Source: JAZKAR01 sp040389065 (lineage in GTDB: Bacteria > Pseudomonadota > Gammaproteobacteria > Burkholderiales > Casimicrobiaceae). From it: DNA of 64,000 bases. The stretch covers positions 1-64,000 of the forward strand of contig JAZKAR010000031.1 of NCBI GenBank assembly GCA_040389065.1, given 5' to 3'. A model generated the notes under the pieces. That model worked only from the letters and a program-made list of their open reading frames with translations. It ran no database searches and was not told the DNA's origin. The position numbers and the translations under genes were made by a program. This document shows positions 8,056 through 16,769 of the stretch, in pieces; the first letter of the stretch is position 1, and the number at the start of each line of letters is the position of its first letter.

Positions 8056-8403
8056 ATGGAGACTCGTAAAAAAGGTACATCTGGAAATGAATCCATTCCT
8101 GGAATAGCGAAATCACTGCAAGTTTTATCAAAAAAAGCAGTCGCACAGTATACGCCTCTTGTTAAAGCAGTTATCCAGGCTCAATCTGAAGACCAATCGT
8201 ATATTGAACGTCTTTTTGATGGAATGCTAGATTTTTGTTTTGATGAAGACATGCTTCAAACCTATAAAAAACTATGCCGCTATTACTTGCCTATTAATCC
8301 TATTGTAACTGCCACTCACATATCGCTCTATCGTAGTATGTGGGAGCCTGAAGGAAGCAACAAACATAATGATAAGGCATTTACAGAGCCTTTTAATGCA
8401 TAA
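8056..8403 (+). CDS. Hypothetical protein
   Basis: 115 residues, soluble, mainly helical, no signal peptide. The first 40 residues are basic. The middle part has a short acidic Phe-rich segment (ERLFDGMLDFCFDEDML) followed by KKLCRYYLPINPIVTATHISLYRSMW. I do not recognise a family. It stands alone with 270 bp of AT-rich DNA upstream and almost 900 bp without genes downstream. Codon use fits the surrounding genes, which is the main reason to believe it is real. Confidence 0.6.
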   Translation: METRKKGTSGNESIPGIAKSLQVLSKKAVAQYTPLVKAVIQAQSEDQSYIERLFDGMLDFCFDEDMLQTYKKLCRYYLPINPIVTATHISLYRSMWEPEGSNKHNDKAFTEPFNA

Positions 8404-9277
8404 AAAGCCCTGAACGACGTGTAGCTTTTACTCTATTCGAGCAGCGCTCTACCTTTATGCTTGTGGAAGGCATCAATCATTGTTTTCCGTTTAAGGAAAG
8501 CGATAAAGCATCATCATAAATTTTAGAATGCTAAATGATGCTTTTATGTTTGAAATAATTTTGCGCTGAGGCTAGCTAGCTCACTTTCGATGTTTATATT
8601 TTTACAAAACTAAGATAAAGTGCGGGCCTTTCTATAGACACAAGTAAAGGTCTAGAAAATATATAAAAGTTTCCAAGCAATAGGGAAAATTAAATATCGT
8701 TCACTATCATTTATTAGCGGAAAAATAAAATATTCTAGCCTTTATGCCGCCTTATACCTGCCAGCTATCTCTTTTTAATCATATAGTTTTCTATACTATT
8801 TTATATGCAGCGACGTGAAAGCAGCAGTTTTGGTAGGGAAGGTTTTGGCTGAACAAAAATATTCAGCATGAATACCAATAACAAGGTGGCAATAAAATTG
8901 CTGCTTTATAGATTAAGGCTTACAAGAGGCTCTTACTAAAAATAATTTATTTTAAACATATGATTACATGAAAAAAATACTTTTAAGTTAAATATTCGAT
9001 TAAATGATAGCAACAAAGTAGCTTGAATATCAAAAATTTTAATGCAAGTATGCGCTTCAAAAAACTTTAAATGCCTTTAGCAGTAACGCCTAAGGGGTAA
9101 CTTTTTAAAAAGAAAAATTTGCAACATAAATCTCTTAATGAAAAAAATTTATTAAGAAATAACTTGCGCTTGTGGTCATCATAGTGGATATTTGAGTTGT
9201 GACCACTTTGACCATTTTAACCATTTTGACCAACTCGACTTGAGGGGCAATGGTTAGTTTAATTCTAGGTAAAAAAA
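8404..9277. other. Intergenic region of about 870 bp
   Basis: No gene is supported. It contains a hairpin with T tail at 8505-8545 and, just before the next gene (about 9197-9235), an imperfect tandem of GACCA-TTT units (TTTGACCATTTTAACCATTT) that could be a regulatory site. Confidence 0.45.
8505..8545 (+). terminator. Possible Rho-independent terminator
   Basis: AAAGCATCAT and ATGATGCTTTT form the arms around an AT-rich loop. It lies about 100 bp after the gene ending at 8403. Confidence 0.5.
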
Positions 9278-9649
9278 ATGAAGATCTTCTGCACCCTGTT
9301 AGCTTTTGCACTTACCTTAGCCAACACAAACGTATTAGCAAGTGATGCTACACCGCTTGAGACTACACGTTTTAAGACTGTTTCAGATGCTCTAGTTGTC
9401 TTGCAGAGTCGTTCTGATGTTTCCTATAAAGCCGCAAGACCTGGGGGCATGGTAATGGCAAATTATTCCGCTCCTTTTTCTACATGGTCGTTTGTACCCA
9501 AAGAGCATTACGCTTACCCTGCCGTAGTAAAAAGAGAGGTTAAGCAGCGAGATAGTGGGGAAATGTATATTGAAGTATCAGCGCTTTGCCAAGCTGAAAA
9601 ATTAAGATGTGAAAAACTGATGGATGAGTTTGAATTAGAGCAACAATAA
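9278..9649 (+). CDS. Small exported protein, paralogue of the gene at 6679
   Basis: 123 residues with signal peptide MKIFCTLLAFALTLANTNVLA. The mature part carries the same signature as its paralogue 2.2 kb upstream: PGG-M-NYSAPFSTWSFV, HYAYPAVVKRE, then a Cys pair (LCQAEKLRC). It differs by a longer linker after the signal peptide and an acidic C-terminus. The region upstream of the start (GGTTAGTTTAATTCTAGGTAAAAA) is also conserved, which points to a duplication that included the translation-initiation region. Function unknown; predicted to act outside the cytoplasm. Confidence 0.78.
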   Translation: MKIFCTLLAFALTLANTNVLASDATPLETTRFKTVSDALVVLQSRSDVSYKAARPGGMVMANYSAPFSTWSFVPKEHYAYPAVVKREVKQRDSGEMYIEVSALCQAEKLRCEKLMDEFELEQQ

Positions 9650-9792
9650 ATTCAAATATTTATTCACAATGTAAATAAAAAATGTAATTAATTATAAGTT
9701 AAAAAAAGTGGAAACTTGTTATAGTCAAATTAGCTAAGGGTTAAGGCTATTATTAGTATTAAAAAAAGTCTAATCAGGCTTGCCCAGCCTGA

Positions 9793-9829
9793 AAACCCCC
9801 TCAGCGTTAAGTAATGCAGAGGGGGGTTT
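9793..9829. terminator. Rho-independent terminator, probably bidirectional
   Basis: AAACCCCCTC and GAGGGGGGTTT flank a 16-base loop. It separates the convergent genes ending at 9649 and 9881. Confidence 0.75.
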
Positions 9830-9880
9830 ATTCTCAAAAAGAAGGTGTTAAAAATTTTAGCCCTAGCTTAACCAAAATGA

Positions 9881-10849
9881 TTATTTTTTATTATCAAGCG
9901 CAGCTTGTTTATCGTTATGTATGGGTCTATTTTTCATCGACCCAAAAGTATGCGCATAGACCCAAGTAAATTCTGCTCCCACTAAAAAAATTTGCGCTGA
10001 ATAATATACCCAAACCAACACAACGATAACTGATCCAGCGGCGCCAAAACCATTGGCAACACCAGCCTTACCAATATAAACACTGATAAAAAATTGACCA
10101 ATCGTAAATAGTAAAGCGGTTACAATTGCTCCTACCCCCACATCTTGCCAACCTACTTTAACGCGAGGCATGATTTTATAAATGAGGGCAAACACTGCTG
10201 TGGTTAATATAAAGCCGATGATGGCATTTACTGCCTGAACAAGTATTTCCCATTTACCAAAAAAGCCTCCCCACCATTTACCCAGTGCAGAAACGGCAGC
10301 ACCCATGACAAGCGATACAATTAATAAAAAGGCAATGCCTAGAATCATGCCAAATGACAATAAACGTGTTTTGATTAATTGCCATAAGCCGCTATTAGAT
10401 CTTGCCGGCGCTCGCCATATACGATCAAGAGCATCTTGAAGCTCACCAAAAACAGTGGTCGCACCAATCATCAGCATCACGGCTCCAATAATCGTGCCTG
10501 TGATGCCGCTGCTAGGTTGGCTAAAACTCGCTAGAATGCCTTGAATATCTTTAGCAGTTTGTTTTCCCATGAGGCCTTGCAACTGACCAAAAACTTCCCC
10601 TCGTACCGCGTCATCTCCAAAAATTAAACCTGCGACTGAAATAACAATAAGTAGTAAAGGCGCTAGTGAGAAAATCGTATAGTAAGACAGCGCAGCACCC
10701 ATGCTAGGCGCATAATCATCAACCCATGAAGATATAGCAGCTTTAATAAGTTGCCACCATTTAAACACCCAGCTTTCGTTGAGTAATAGTTTAGAAGGGG
10801 GCTGCATTCTTAAAGCAGATTCAGATGAAGTCGTGGGATGAGTTTTCAT
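9881..10849 (-). CDS. YihY/BrkB family inner-membrane protein
   Basis: 322 residues. After a basic cytoplasmic N-terminus, the family signature DDYAPSMGAALSYYTIFSLA (about 44-63) begins the first of six predicted membrane helices. GAAGSVIVVLVWVYYSAQIF near 270-290, ending in LVGAEFTWVYA, is the conserved last helix of the family. Members were once annotated as ribonuclease BN, which is incorrect for this family. Their transport or envelope role is not settled. The gene is monocistronic; a palindromic repeat element (10961-11090) lies upstream of its start. Confidence 0.93.
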   Translation of the reverse strand: MKTHPTTSSESALRMQPPSKLLLNESWVFKWWQLIKAAISSWVDDYAPSMGAALSYYTIFSLAPLLLIVISVAGLIFGDDAVRGEVFGQLQGLMGKQTAKDIQGILASFSQPSSGITGTIIGAVMLMIGATTVFGELQDALDRIWRAPARSNSGLWQLIKTRLLSFGMILGIAFLLIVSLVMGAAVSALGKWWGGFFGKWEILVQAVNAIIGFILTTAVFALIYKIMPRVKVGWQDVGVGAIVTALLFTIGQFFISVYIGKAGVANGFGAAGSVIVVLVWVYYSAQIFLVGAEFTWVYAHTFGSMKNRPIHNDKQAALDNKK

Positions 10850-10960
10850 GGTATGTAATTTCTCTCTGTTTATAACTTTGTTAAAGGAGGGTTACAAATT
10901 TTGAGCTAACTATATTTAACTAAAAGATAAAATTCATTAAACTAATAAAGTTATAAATAT

Positions 10961-11090
10961 AGAAGTTACGCAGTTGGTTTCTATCGAGGCATGGGATGCC
11001 CCGCATAGCACCGCAGACAGTACAAGCAGTACGGCAAGTTGCTACAACGCGGGGCGTCCCACGCCGAGAAAACCCAACTACATAACTTCT
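10961..11090. repeat. Palindromic interspersed element, copy A
   Basis: The arms AGAAGTTACGCAGTTGG and CCCAACTACATAACTTCT enclose inner arms (GGCATGGGATGCCCCGC / GCGGGGCGTCCCACGCC) and the core CCGCAGACAGTACAAGCAGTACGGCAAGTTGC. Related elements are at 12393-12500, 57878-57991, 26981-27094 and, degraded, 17989-18092. It has no coding capacity and resembles a MITE or large REP element. Confidence 0.85.
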
Positions 11091-11512
11091 AAAATAATAA
11101 AAAGTGAAGAAAAAATAACTAATCGCCTAAGTGCCTGCTTAAAGTAGAGTAATTCTTTATCTGACCCATCATTTTAAATTTATCTAAAATTTTGAGAAGA
11201 TTGTCATATCTTCTATAAAAAAATTACATAATTACCAATTTTACCAAATTTGTTGAAGTTTTGCGTAAAATCAGTAATAATAGTTAAGTTAGCTATTATT
11301 AGCGGATAAATATAAATTTAATTTGTCATGCAAATAATGCACTAATACTTGTTATACATAGAGGTAGTATCGCTTTGCTGTTTTTATGGTTTTTATAATA
11401 AGTGCGCAAGGTAAAATTAGCTATCATGCTTTGTATAATAATGATATGAGTACTGGTCATTCATCAATCGATCATTGCGAATTCCACTTAGAAATATTCC
11501 AAGGAGATAAGT

Positions 11513-11752
11513 ATGATTAATACCAATGAAATTAAACCCGAGATGCCAGTTGTATGTTCCCAAGGCGGCAAATTCGCAACCGTTGATCATATAGAGGGAG
11601 CAAATTCTATTAAATTAAAAAAAGATGAATCAGGTCAACATCATTATATTCCGTTAAGCTGGGTAAGCTCAGTAGAAAATGGAACAGTTAAGGTAGATCG
11701 CCCTGGTAAAGAGGCAATGAAGGCTTGGTCCAATACGCCAACTACTGCTTAA
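11513..11752 (+). CDS. DUF2171 family small protein
   Basis: 79 residues with a strong AAGGAG site before the ATG. The sequence MINTNEIKPEMPVVCSQGGK followed by V-HIEG--SIKLKKDESG-HHYIPLSWV matches the beta-barrel-like DUF2171 fold, often found in stress-related and PRC-barrel-like small proteins. It is soluble and has no signal peptide. The function of the family is not established. It is monocistronic, preceded by about 420 bp of AT-rich DNA and followed by a perfect hairpin at 11806-11832. Confidence 0.85.
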   Translation: MINTNEIKPEMPVVCSQGGKFATVDHIEGANSIKLKKDESGQHHYIPLSWVSSVENGTVKVDRPGKEAMKAWSNTPTTA

Positions 11753-11805
11753 TAATATTGCAGCCTGATAAATAAAGCATTCAGGGATAGTAATAATATT
11801 AATGA

Positions 11806-11832
11806 ATCTAAGGGGTGCAATGCCCCTTAGAT
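11806..11832. terminator. Hairpin between convergent genes
   Basis: ATCTAAGGGG and CCCCTTAGAT pair around a short loop. It lies between the DUF2171 gene and the oppositely oriented peroxidase gene. It has no clear T run, so terminator function is probable rather than certain. Confidence 0.5.
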
Positions 11833-11871
11833 GTTATGTAGCTAATAAGATATAAAAATAATGATTAAAAT

Positions 11872-12357
11872 TTAACCAAGTGCTTTTTCAATATCTGCTA
11901 CCAATGTTTCAGGTGTTGTTTGTGGTGCATAACGCGCGATTACTTCGCCTTCTTTTCCAATCAAAAATTTTGCAAAATTCCATTTAATATCGGCGATACC
12001 TTCTGCATCTGCCTTGGCAGATTTAAGCAATGCATATAGAGGATGAGTATGTGGCCCATTTACTTCAATTTTTTCAAATAGCGGGAAGCTAACATCAAAT
12101 TTTGTGCTGCAAAATTCAGCGATTTCTTCTGCGTTGCCTGGCTCTTGGGCACCAAACTGATTGCAAGGAAAACCAAGTACGGTGAATCCTTTTTCAGCAT
12201 ATTTACGTTGTAAAGCCTCAAGCCCAGCATATTGGAGAGTAAGCCCGCATGCACTAGCAGTATTTACAATCAATAAGACCTTGCCTGCATATTCTTGCAG
12301 GGATACCGGTTGACCATTGAGGCGATTGACGCTGATATCATAAATACGGCTGACCAT
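11872..12357 (-). CDS. Glutathione peroxidase family (Cys type)
   Basis: 161 residues, the usual length for bacterial members. The peroxidatic residue is a Cys (C37 in NTASACGL) rather than selenocysteine. The other conserved parts are LGFPCNQFGAQEPG (supplying the Gln) and DIKWNFAKFLIG (Trp-Asn), completing the catalytic set. These enzymes reduce hydrogen peroxide or lipid hydroperoxides, in bacteria usually with thioredoxin as reductant. No signal peptide, so cytoplasmic. Monocistronic, with palindromic element copy B directly upstream. Confidence 0.95.
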   Translation of the reverse strand: MVSRIYDISVNRLNGQPVSLQEYAGKVLLIVNTASACGLTLQYAGLEALQRKYAEKGFTVLGFPCNQFGAQEPGNAEEIAEFCSTKFDVSFPLFEKIEVNGPHTHPLYALLKSAKADAEGIADIKWNFAKFLIGKEGEVIARYAPQTTPETLVADIEKALG

Positions 12358-12392
12358 TGAGATGTCCTTATAAAGTTGAGCGTTTAGTATTA

Positions 12393-12500
12393 CAAGTTAC
12401 GCAGTTGGTTTCTATCAAGGCCATAGCAACGCAGACAGCACAAACAGTACTGCAAGTTGCTGGGCGTCTCACGTAGAAAGAACCAACTGCGTAATTTCTA
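12393..12500. repeat. Palindromic interspersed element, copy B
   Basis: The arms AAGTTACGCAGTTGGTT and AACCAACTGCGTAATTT enclose the core GCAGACAGCACAAACAGTAC. It lacks part of the inner stem of copy A. It lies in the upstream region of the peroxidase gene. Confidence 0.82.
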
Positions 12501-12846
12501 AGTATAAAACTTTAATAGATGCATAGTAGGAAAGGGTTTTGTTTTTGAGATGCTTAAAATGATTTATTTCATGAAATTATCTATTTTTTTTTAGTGTTGA
12601 ATCATTATTAATGATTGATAAAAAACATAATTTTAAATGAATAAATTTTATTATACCTATTTAAAAAGAACACTAAAATGAAATGAAATGCTCTAAAAAC
12701 GTTTCTATTTTAGAGTGCAATTACTATAATAGGATAATTAAAAAGTTTTCATAAGCGTATATTTATTTTTAATATCAAAATGTTACTGTTGATTTTCTAT
12801 CGAGAATAATTAGTGATAAATTTATTTATTTCAGGATGCCACGTTA
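12501..12846. other. AT-rich intergenic region
   Basis: About 350 bp between divergent genes. It presumably contains the promoter of the dioxygenase-dehydrogenase pair. No specific site can be supported. Confidence 0.4.
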
Positions 12847-13689
12847 ATGAAAAAAATAGAAATTCAACCCCTGTCACCTGCTATTGGTGCAATGATCAAT
12901 CATGTTGACCTTCTTGATGCTAGCCAATTTGAGGAGCTTAAAGAACCGTTAATGAATGCATTGCATGAACATCATGTTTTATTCTTTGAAAACCAGCCTT
13001 TGTCACCTGAGCAGTTGCGTGATTTAGCTGCTGTTTTTGGAGATTTGCATATTCATCCTATTTATCCTACCGCTGAGGGTGTGCCTGAAATCATTGTGCT
13101 TGATACCAATGATAATAATCCTCCAGATAGTGATACATGGCATACCGATGTTACTTTTATTCAAACACCTCCAATGGGGTCTATTTTATCAGCCAGATTA
13201 TTACCTCCTACAGGGGGCGATACGCTTTGGGCGAGTTGTATTGCTGCCTATGAAGCGCTTTCAGAATCTTTTCAGCGATTTCTTGATCCATTAACAGCAG
13301 AGCATGATTTATTAAAAGCATTTACAGCTGAGCGGTACGGGAAAACACCAGAAGAGTATAAAAAATGGGAAGAGGCGCGCAATAAAAATAAAACGGTTGT
13401 GCATCCGGTTATACGCACTCATCCTGTGTCGGGGCGTAAAGGAATATTTGTAAACGAAAGTTTTACAACACGTATCATAGAGTTATCTCCCAAAGAAGGC
13501 GCTGCTATTCTAAGTTATTTATTTGAATTGATAGCAAAACCTGAGTTTACAGTTCGATGGAAATGGAAGCAGTTTGATCTGGCTTTTTGGGATAATCGAT
13601 TAACGCAGCATTATGCCTGTGCAAATTATCTTCCTCATCGCCGTATTATGCATCGCGCTACTATTTTGGGTGATGTTCCCTTTCATTGA
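12847..13689 (+). CDS. tauD: TauD/TfdA family Fe(II)/2-oxoglutarate dioxygenase
   Basis: 280 residues, close to E. coli TauD (283). The iron ligands H99 and D101 (WHTDVTF) and a distal H255 (TQHYA), plus the 2-oxoglutarate-binding R270 (MHRAT), fall at the same residue numbers as in E. coli TauD. TauD hydroxylates taurine so that it breaks down to sulfite and aminoacetaldehyde. No tauABC transporter is in the window, so another sulfonate or a related substrate is possible. The next gene, 42 bp downstream, encodes an aldehyde dehydrogenase that could oxidise the product aldehyde. Confidence 0.85.
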   Translation: MKKIEIQPLSPAIGAMINHVDLLDASQFEELKEPLMNALHEHHVLFFENQPLSPEQLRDLAAVFGDLHIHPIYPTAEGVPEIIVLDTNDNNPPDSDTWHTDVTFIQTPPMGSILSARLLPPTGGDTLWASCIAAYEALSESFQRFLDPLTAEHDLLKAFTAERYGKTPEEYKKWEEARNKNKTVVHPVIRTHPVSGRKGIFVNESFTTRIIELSPKEGAAILSYLFELIAKPEFTVRWKWKQFDLAFWDNRLTQHYACANYLPHRRIMHRATILGDVPFH

Positions 13690-13731
13690 TCCTTGATTGA
13701 TCCTTAACTGATCCCAAAGAAAGAATCTACT

Positions 13732-15204
13732 ATGGCCCATTTTCCTCCACAGAAGCTTTATATTAGTGGCCGGTATGTAGAGAGTAGCAACCAAACTACC
13801 TTTCCAACATTTAATCCAGCAAATGGAGACCTGTTAGCTGAGGTTCATCGTGCACAGCATGAAGATGTTGAACTGGCTGTTGCCAGCGCGATACAAGGCC
13901 AGCAAGAGTGGGCCGCCATGACGGCAATGCAACGTTCACGAATTTTACGGCGGGCAGTAGATATTTTACGCGAGCGTAATGATGCGTTGGCATGGCTTGA
14001 AACGCTTGATACTGGTAAACCGCTGGCTGAAACCAGAGTGGTTGATGTTTTAACCGGTGCTGATGTACTTGAATATTATGCTGGTTTGATTCCCTCCATT
14101 GAAGGCCAGCAAATTCCTTTACGCGAAACTTCCTTTATCTATACTCGGCGTGAGCCGTTAGGCGTTGTTGCGGGTATTGGTGCGTGGAATTATCCTCTGC
14201 AAATTGCGTTATGGAAATCTGCTCCTGCCTTGGCAGCAGGCAATGCGATGATTTTTAAGCCGAGTGAATTTACTCCGCTTAGCGCATTAAAGTTAGCAGA
14301 AATCTATAGCGAGGCAGGTGTGCCTGATGGGGTCTTCAATGTACTCAATGGCCCTGGTAATGAAGTGGGCCAATGGCTAACAGAACATTCTCTTATTGAA
14401 AAAGTTTCTTTTACAGGAGGTACGCTTACCGGTAAGAAAGTCATGGCAGCCGCATCTAGCTCATCGCTTAAAGAGGTGACCATGGAATTAGGCGGTAAAT
14501 CGCCGCTGATTATTTTTGAAGATGCTTCCTTAGATCGTGCAGCTGATATAGCTGTAATGGCTAACTTTTTTAGTTCTGGTCAAGTGTGCACTAACGGCAC
14601 ACGTGTTTTTATTCCACGTGCATTAAAAGCAGCCTTTGAAGCCAAAGTAGTAGAGCGTGTTAAGCGCATTCGGCTGGGGAGTCCGCTTGATATTAACACT
14701 AACTTTGGCCCTCTGATTAGCCATCAGCATCTTGATAAGGTGATGGCGTACATTGAATCTGGTCTAAAAGAAGGCGCACGGCTATTGTGCGGCGGAGAAC
14801 GCGTGGTTCACGGTGCGTATGCAACAGGCAACTATGTTGCGCCGACGGTGTTTACTGATTGTACCGATAGGATGACGATTACACGTGAAGAAATTTTCGG
14901 GCCAGTGATGAGCATTTTGACATTTGATGATGAAGAAGAGGTGATTCACCGGGCGAACGATACCTCTTATGGATTAGCCGCAGGTATTGTTACTGAAAAT
15001 TTGGCACGAGCACACCGTGTGGTTCACCGCTTGGCAGCTGGAATTTGTTGGGTGAATACGTGGGGTGAGTCACCCCCGGAAATGCCAGTAGGTGGTTATA
15101 AGCAATCCGGGGTAGGTCGAGAAAATGGGTTAATGACGCTATCAAGCTATACGCGTATTAAATCAATTCAGGTAGAGCTAGGTGACTACAGTTCAGTTTT
15201 TTAA
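13732..15204 (+). CDS. betB: Betaine-aldehyde-dehydrogenase-type aldehyde dehydrogenase
   Basis: 490 residues, the same length as E. coli BetB. The catalytic Cys286 (SSGQVCTNGTRVF) and Glu252 (MELGGKSP) are at the BetB positions, and N153 lies in the AWNYP motif. The enzyme oxidises betaine aldehyde (or a similar omega-amino aldehyde) to the acid using NAD(P)+. No choline dehydrogenase (betA) or betI is adjacent. Its partner is instead the TauD-like dioxygenase upstream, which makes aminoacetaldehyde or a related aldehyde an alternative substrate. Cytosolic. The two genes are probably one operon. Confidence 0.9.
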   Translation: MAHFPPQKLYISGRYVESSNQTTFPTFNPANGDLLAEVHRAQHEDVELAVASAIQGQQEWAAMTAMQRSRILRRAVDILRERNDALAWLETLDTGKPLAETRVVDVLTGADVLEYYAGLIPSIEGQQIPLRETSFIYTRREPLGVVAGIGAWNYPLQIALWKSAPALAAGNAMIFKPSEFTPLSALKLAEIYSEAGVPDGVFNVLNGPGNEVGQWLTEHSLIEKVSFTGGTLTGKKVMAAASSSSLKEVTMELGGKSPLIIFEDASLDRAADIAVMANFFSSGQVCTNGTRVFIPRALKAAFEAKVVERVKRIRLGSPLDINTNFGPLISHQHLDKVMAYIESGLKEGARLLCGGERVVHGAYATGNYVAPTVFTDCTDRMTITREEIFGPVMSILTFDDEEEVIHRANDTSYGLAAGIVTENLARAHRVVHRLAAGICWVNTWGESPPEMPVGGYKQSGVGRENGLMTLSSYTRIKSIQVELGDYSSVF

Positions 15205-15650
15205 ACGTTCAACCCTCTTTATATAAGGGTAACAAATACGGTAAAGAGTATTTGAAGTAGTTTAAATCCTAATACTATAAATAGTACGACTAACATTTTT
15301 TCCATTTTATTTGCCTAATTGAAAATAAAAAACGATTGATTAATGTTTCAGCATGCAAAATATTAATTTCATTGATTTTTAATTCAACTTCTTATGGAAG
15401 GATTTAATTGGAAAAATTTTTTCCAAACATTGCCGAAAGTTTATGACTTTCATTGCTCAAGATTTTGATAGAAAATCGTTGTGGGAGCGATACTATCAAA
15501 GGAATTATACGAAGTCAAACGAAATTTGGATGTAATATAATTACACATTTTAAGGTGGGATTTAATGTATGTTTTTATTGTAAAAAGTAATTTTATAATA
15601 GGGATGTTTTTTTATACATTAATGTTATTTTCACTATGTAAGGGATGAGT
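15205..15650. other. Intergenic region of about 440 bp
   Basis: AT-rich, no gene or clear terminator. It should contain the promoter of the hydrolase gene that follows. Confidence 0.4.
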
Positions 15651-16733
15651 ATGAGCGAAGTGGTATGGAAATATCCCCCTATAGAACCTTATCATACTGG
15701 TTGGTTAACGGTTTCCACTGAGCCATTTCATAGCCTGTACTGGGAAGAGTATGGCAATCGCGAAGGTGAACCTATACTCTTTCTTCACGGAGGGCCAGGT
15801 GGGGGAACCGCTCCTTATATGGCACGTGTGTTTGACCCCGCACGTTACCGTATTATTTTATTTGACCAACGCGGGTGCGGTAAAAGTATACCAAGTGCAG
15901 CAGAGGGTGATGCAACCGCTGCCTTGGCTGCAAATACGACTTCTGATTTAGTTAACGATATTGTTAAGCTTCGTGAAGCCTTAACACTTACGAGTAAGAT
16001 GCATGTTTTTGGCGGTAGTTGGGGTAGTACATTGGCGTTGGCTTATGCCATTGAGCATGCTGAAACTGTACAGACACTGGTGTTGCGAGGAATTTTTTTG
16101 TGCCGCAAAAAAGATATTGATTACTTTTATCAAGGCAATGCCAGCCTCTATGATCAACAGCCCACTGTTTCTGATATACCTGGAGCGTATTTATTTTATC
16201 CCGAAACATGGAAGCAATTTGTAGAGATCATTCCTGCTGAAGAGCGCGGCGATATGATTAAAGCCTATGCTAAAATTTTTTCATCTACTCCTCAAACTGA
16301 GGCTGAGTATCAATATTTACTTGCTGCCGCAACTGCTTGGTCGGTATGGGAGGGCGTCACAAGTTTTCTTGAATGTGATGAACAAAAGGTGAAACGTTTT
16401 GCTGATCCTGAATTTGCTAAAGCATTTGCACGCATAGAAAATCATTATTTTATGAATGGAGCCTTTTTAGGCGGCAGCGGCGAAGAGTGTAGAAACCAAA
16501 ATTATTTATTAGAGAATATAGAACAGATTAAAAATATTCCTATTCATATCGTACATGGGCGTTATGATCAGGTTTGCCCTTTATTTCAGGCGGAAGAATT
16601 GGTGGCTGCATTGAAAAAAGTAAATGCACGAACGATAGATTACCGAATTACGCTAGCGGGTCACAGCCTGTTAGAGCATGGGAACTGTAAGGCATTAACA
16701 GACATTATGGATCATTTACCGTTAGTGCAGTAA
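15651..16733 (+). CDS. Proline iminopeptidase-like alpha/beta hydrolase (S33)
   Basis: 360 residues from the ATG at 15651. This is preferred over the ATG at 15645 because AAGGGATG leaves proper spacing only for the second. The family signatures are HGGPGGGT (oxyanion hole), LFDQRGCGKS, the nucleophile elbow GGSWGST with the catalytic Ser, GRYDQVCP with the Asp, and AGHSLLEHG with the His. Proline iminopeptidases remove N-terminal proline from peptides in the cytosol. The protein is about 45 residues longer than typical Pip, mostly in the cap domain, so substrate specificity may differ. Monocistronic and convergent with the next gene. Confidence 0.88.
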   Translation: MSEVVWKYPPIEPYHTGWLTVSTEPFHSLYWEEYGNREGEPILFLHGGPGGGTAPYMARVFDPARYRIILFDQRGCGKSIPSAAEGDATAALAANTTSDLVNDIVKLREALTLTSKMHVFGGSWGSTLALAYAIEHAETVQTLVLRGIFLCRKKDIDYFYQGNASLYDQQPTVSDIPGAYLFYPETWKQFVEIIPAEERGDMIKAYAKIFSSTPQTEAEYQYLLAAATAWSVWEGVTSFLECDEQKVKRFADPEFAKAFARIENHYFMNGAFLGGSGEECRNQNYLLENIEQIKNIPIHIVHGRYDQVCPLFQAEELVAALKKVNARTIDYRITLAGHSLLEHGNCKALTDIMDHLPLVQ

Positions 16734-16769
16734 TTCGGTGGTTCGGTAATGTGGTGGTAGCCAGCAGTT

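Noticed and set aside
13689..13731. Three TGATCC units between the dioxygenase and dehydrogenase genes
   Set aside because: Very short and irregular; chance repetition is as likely as an operator.
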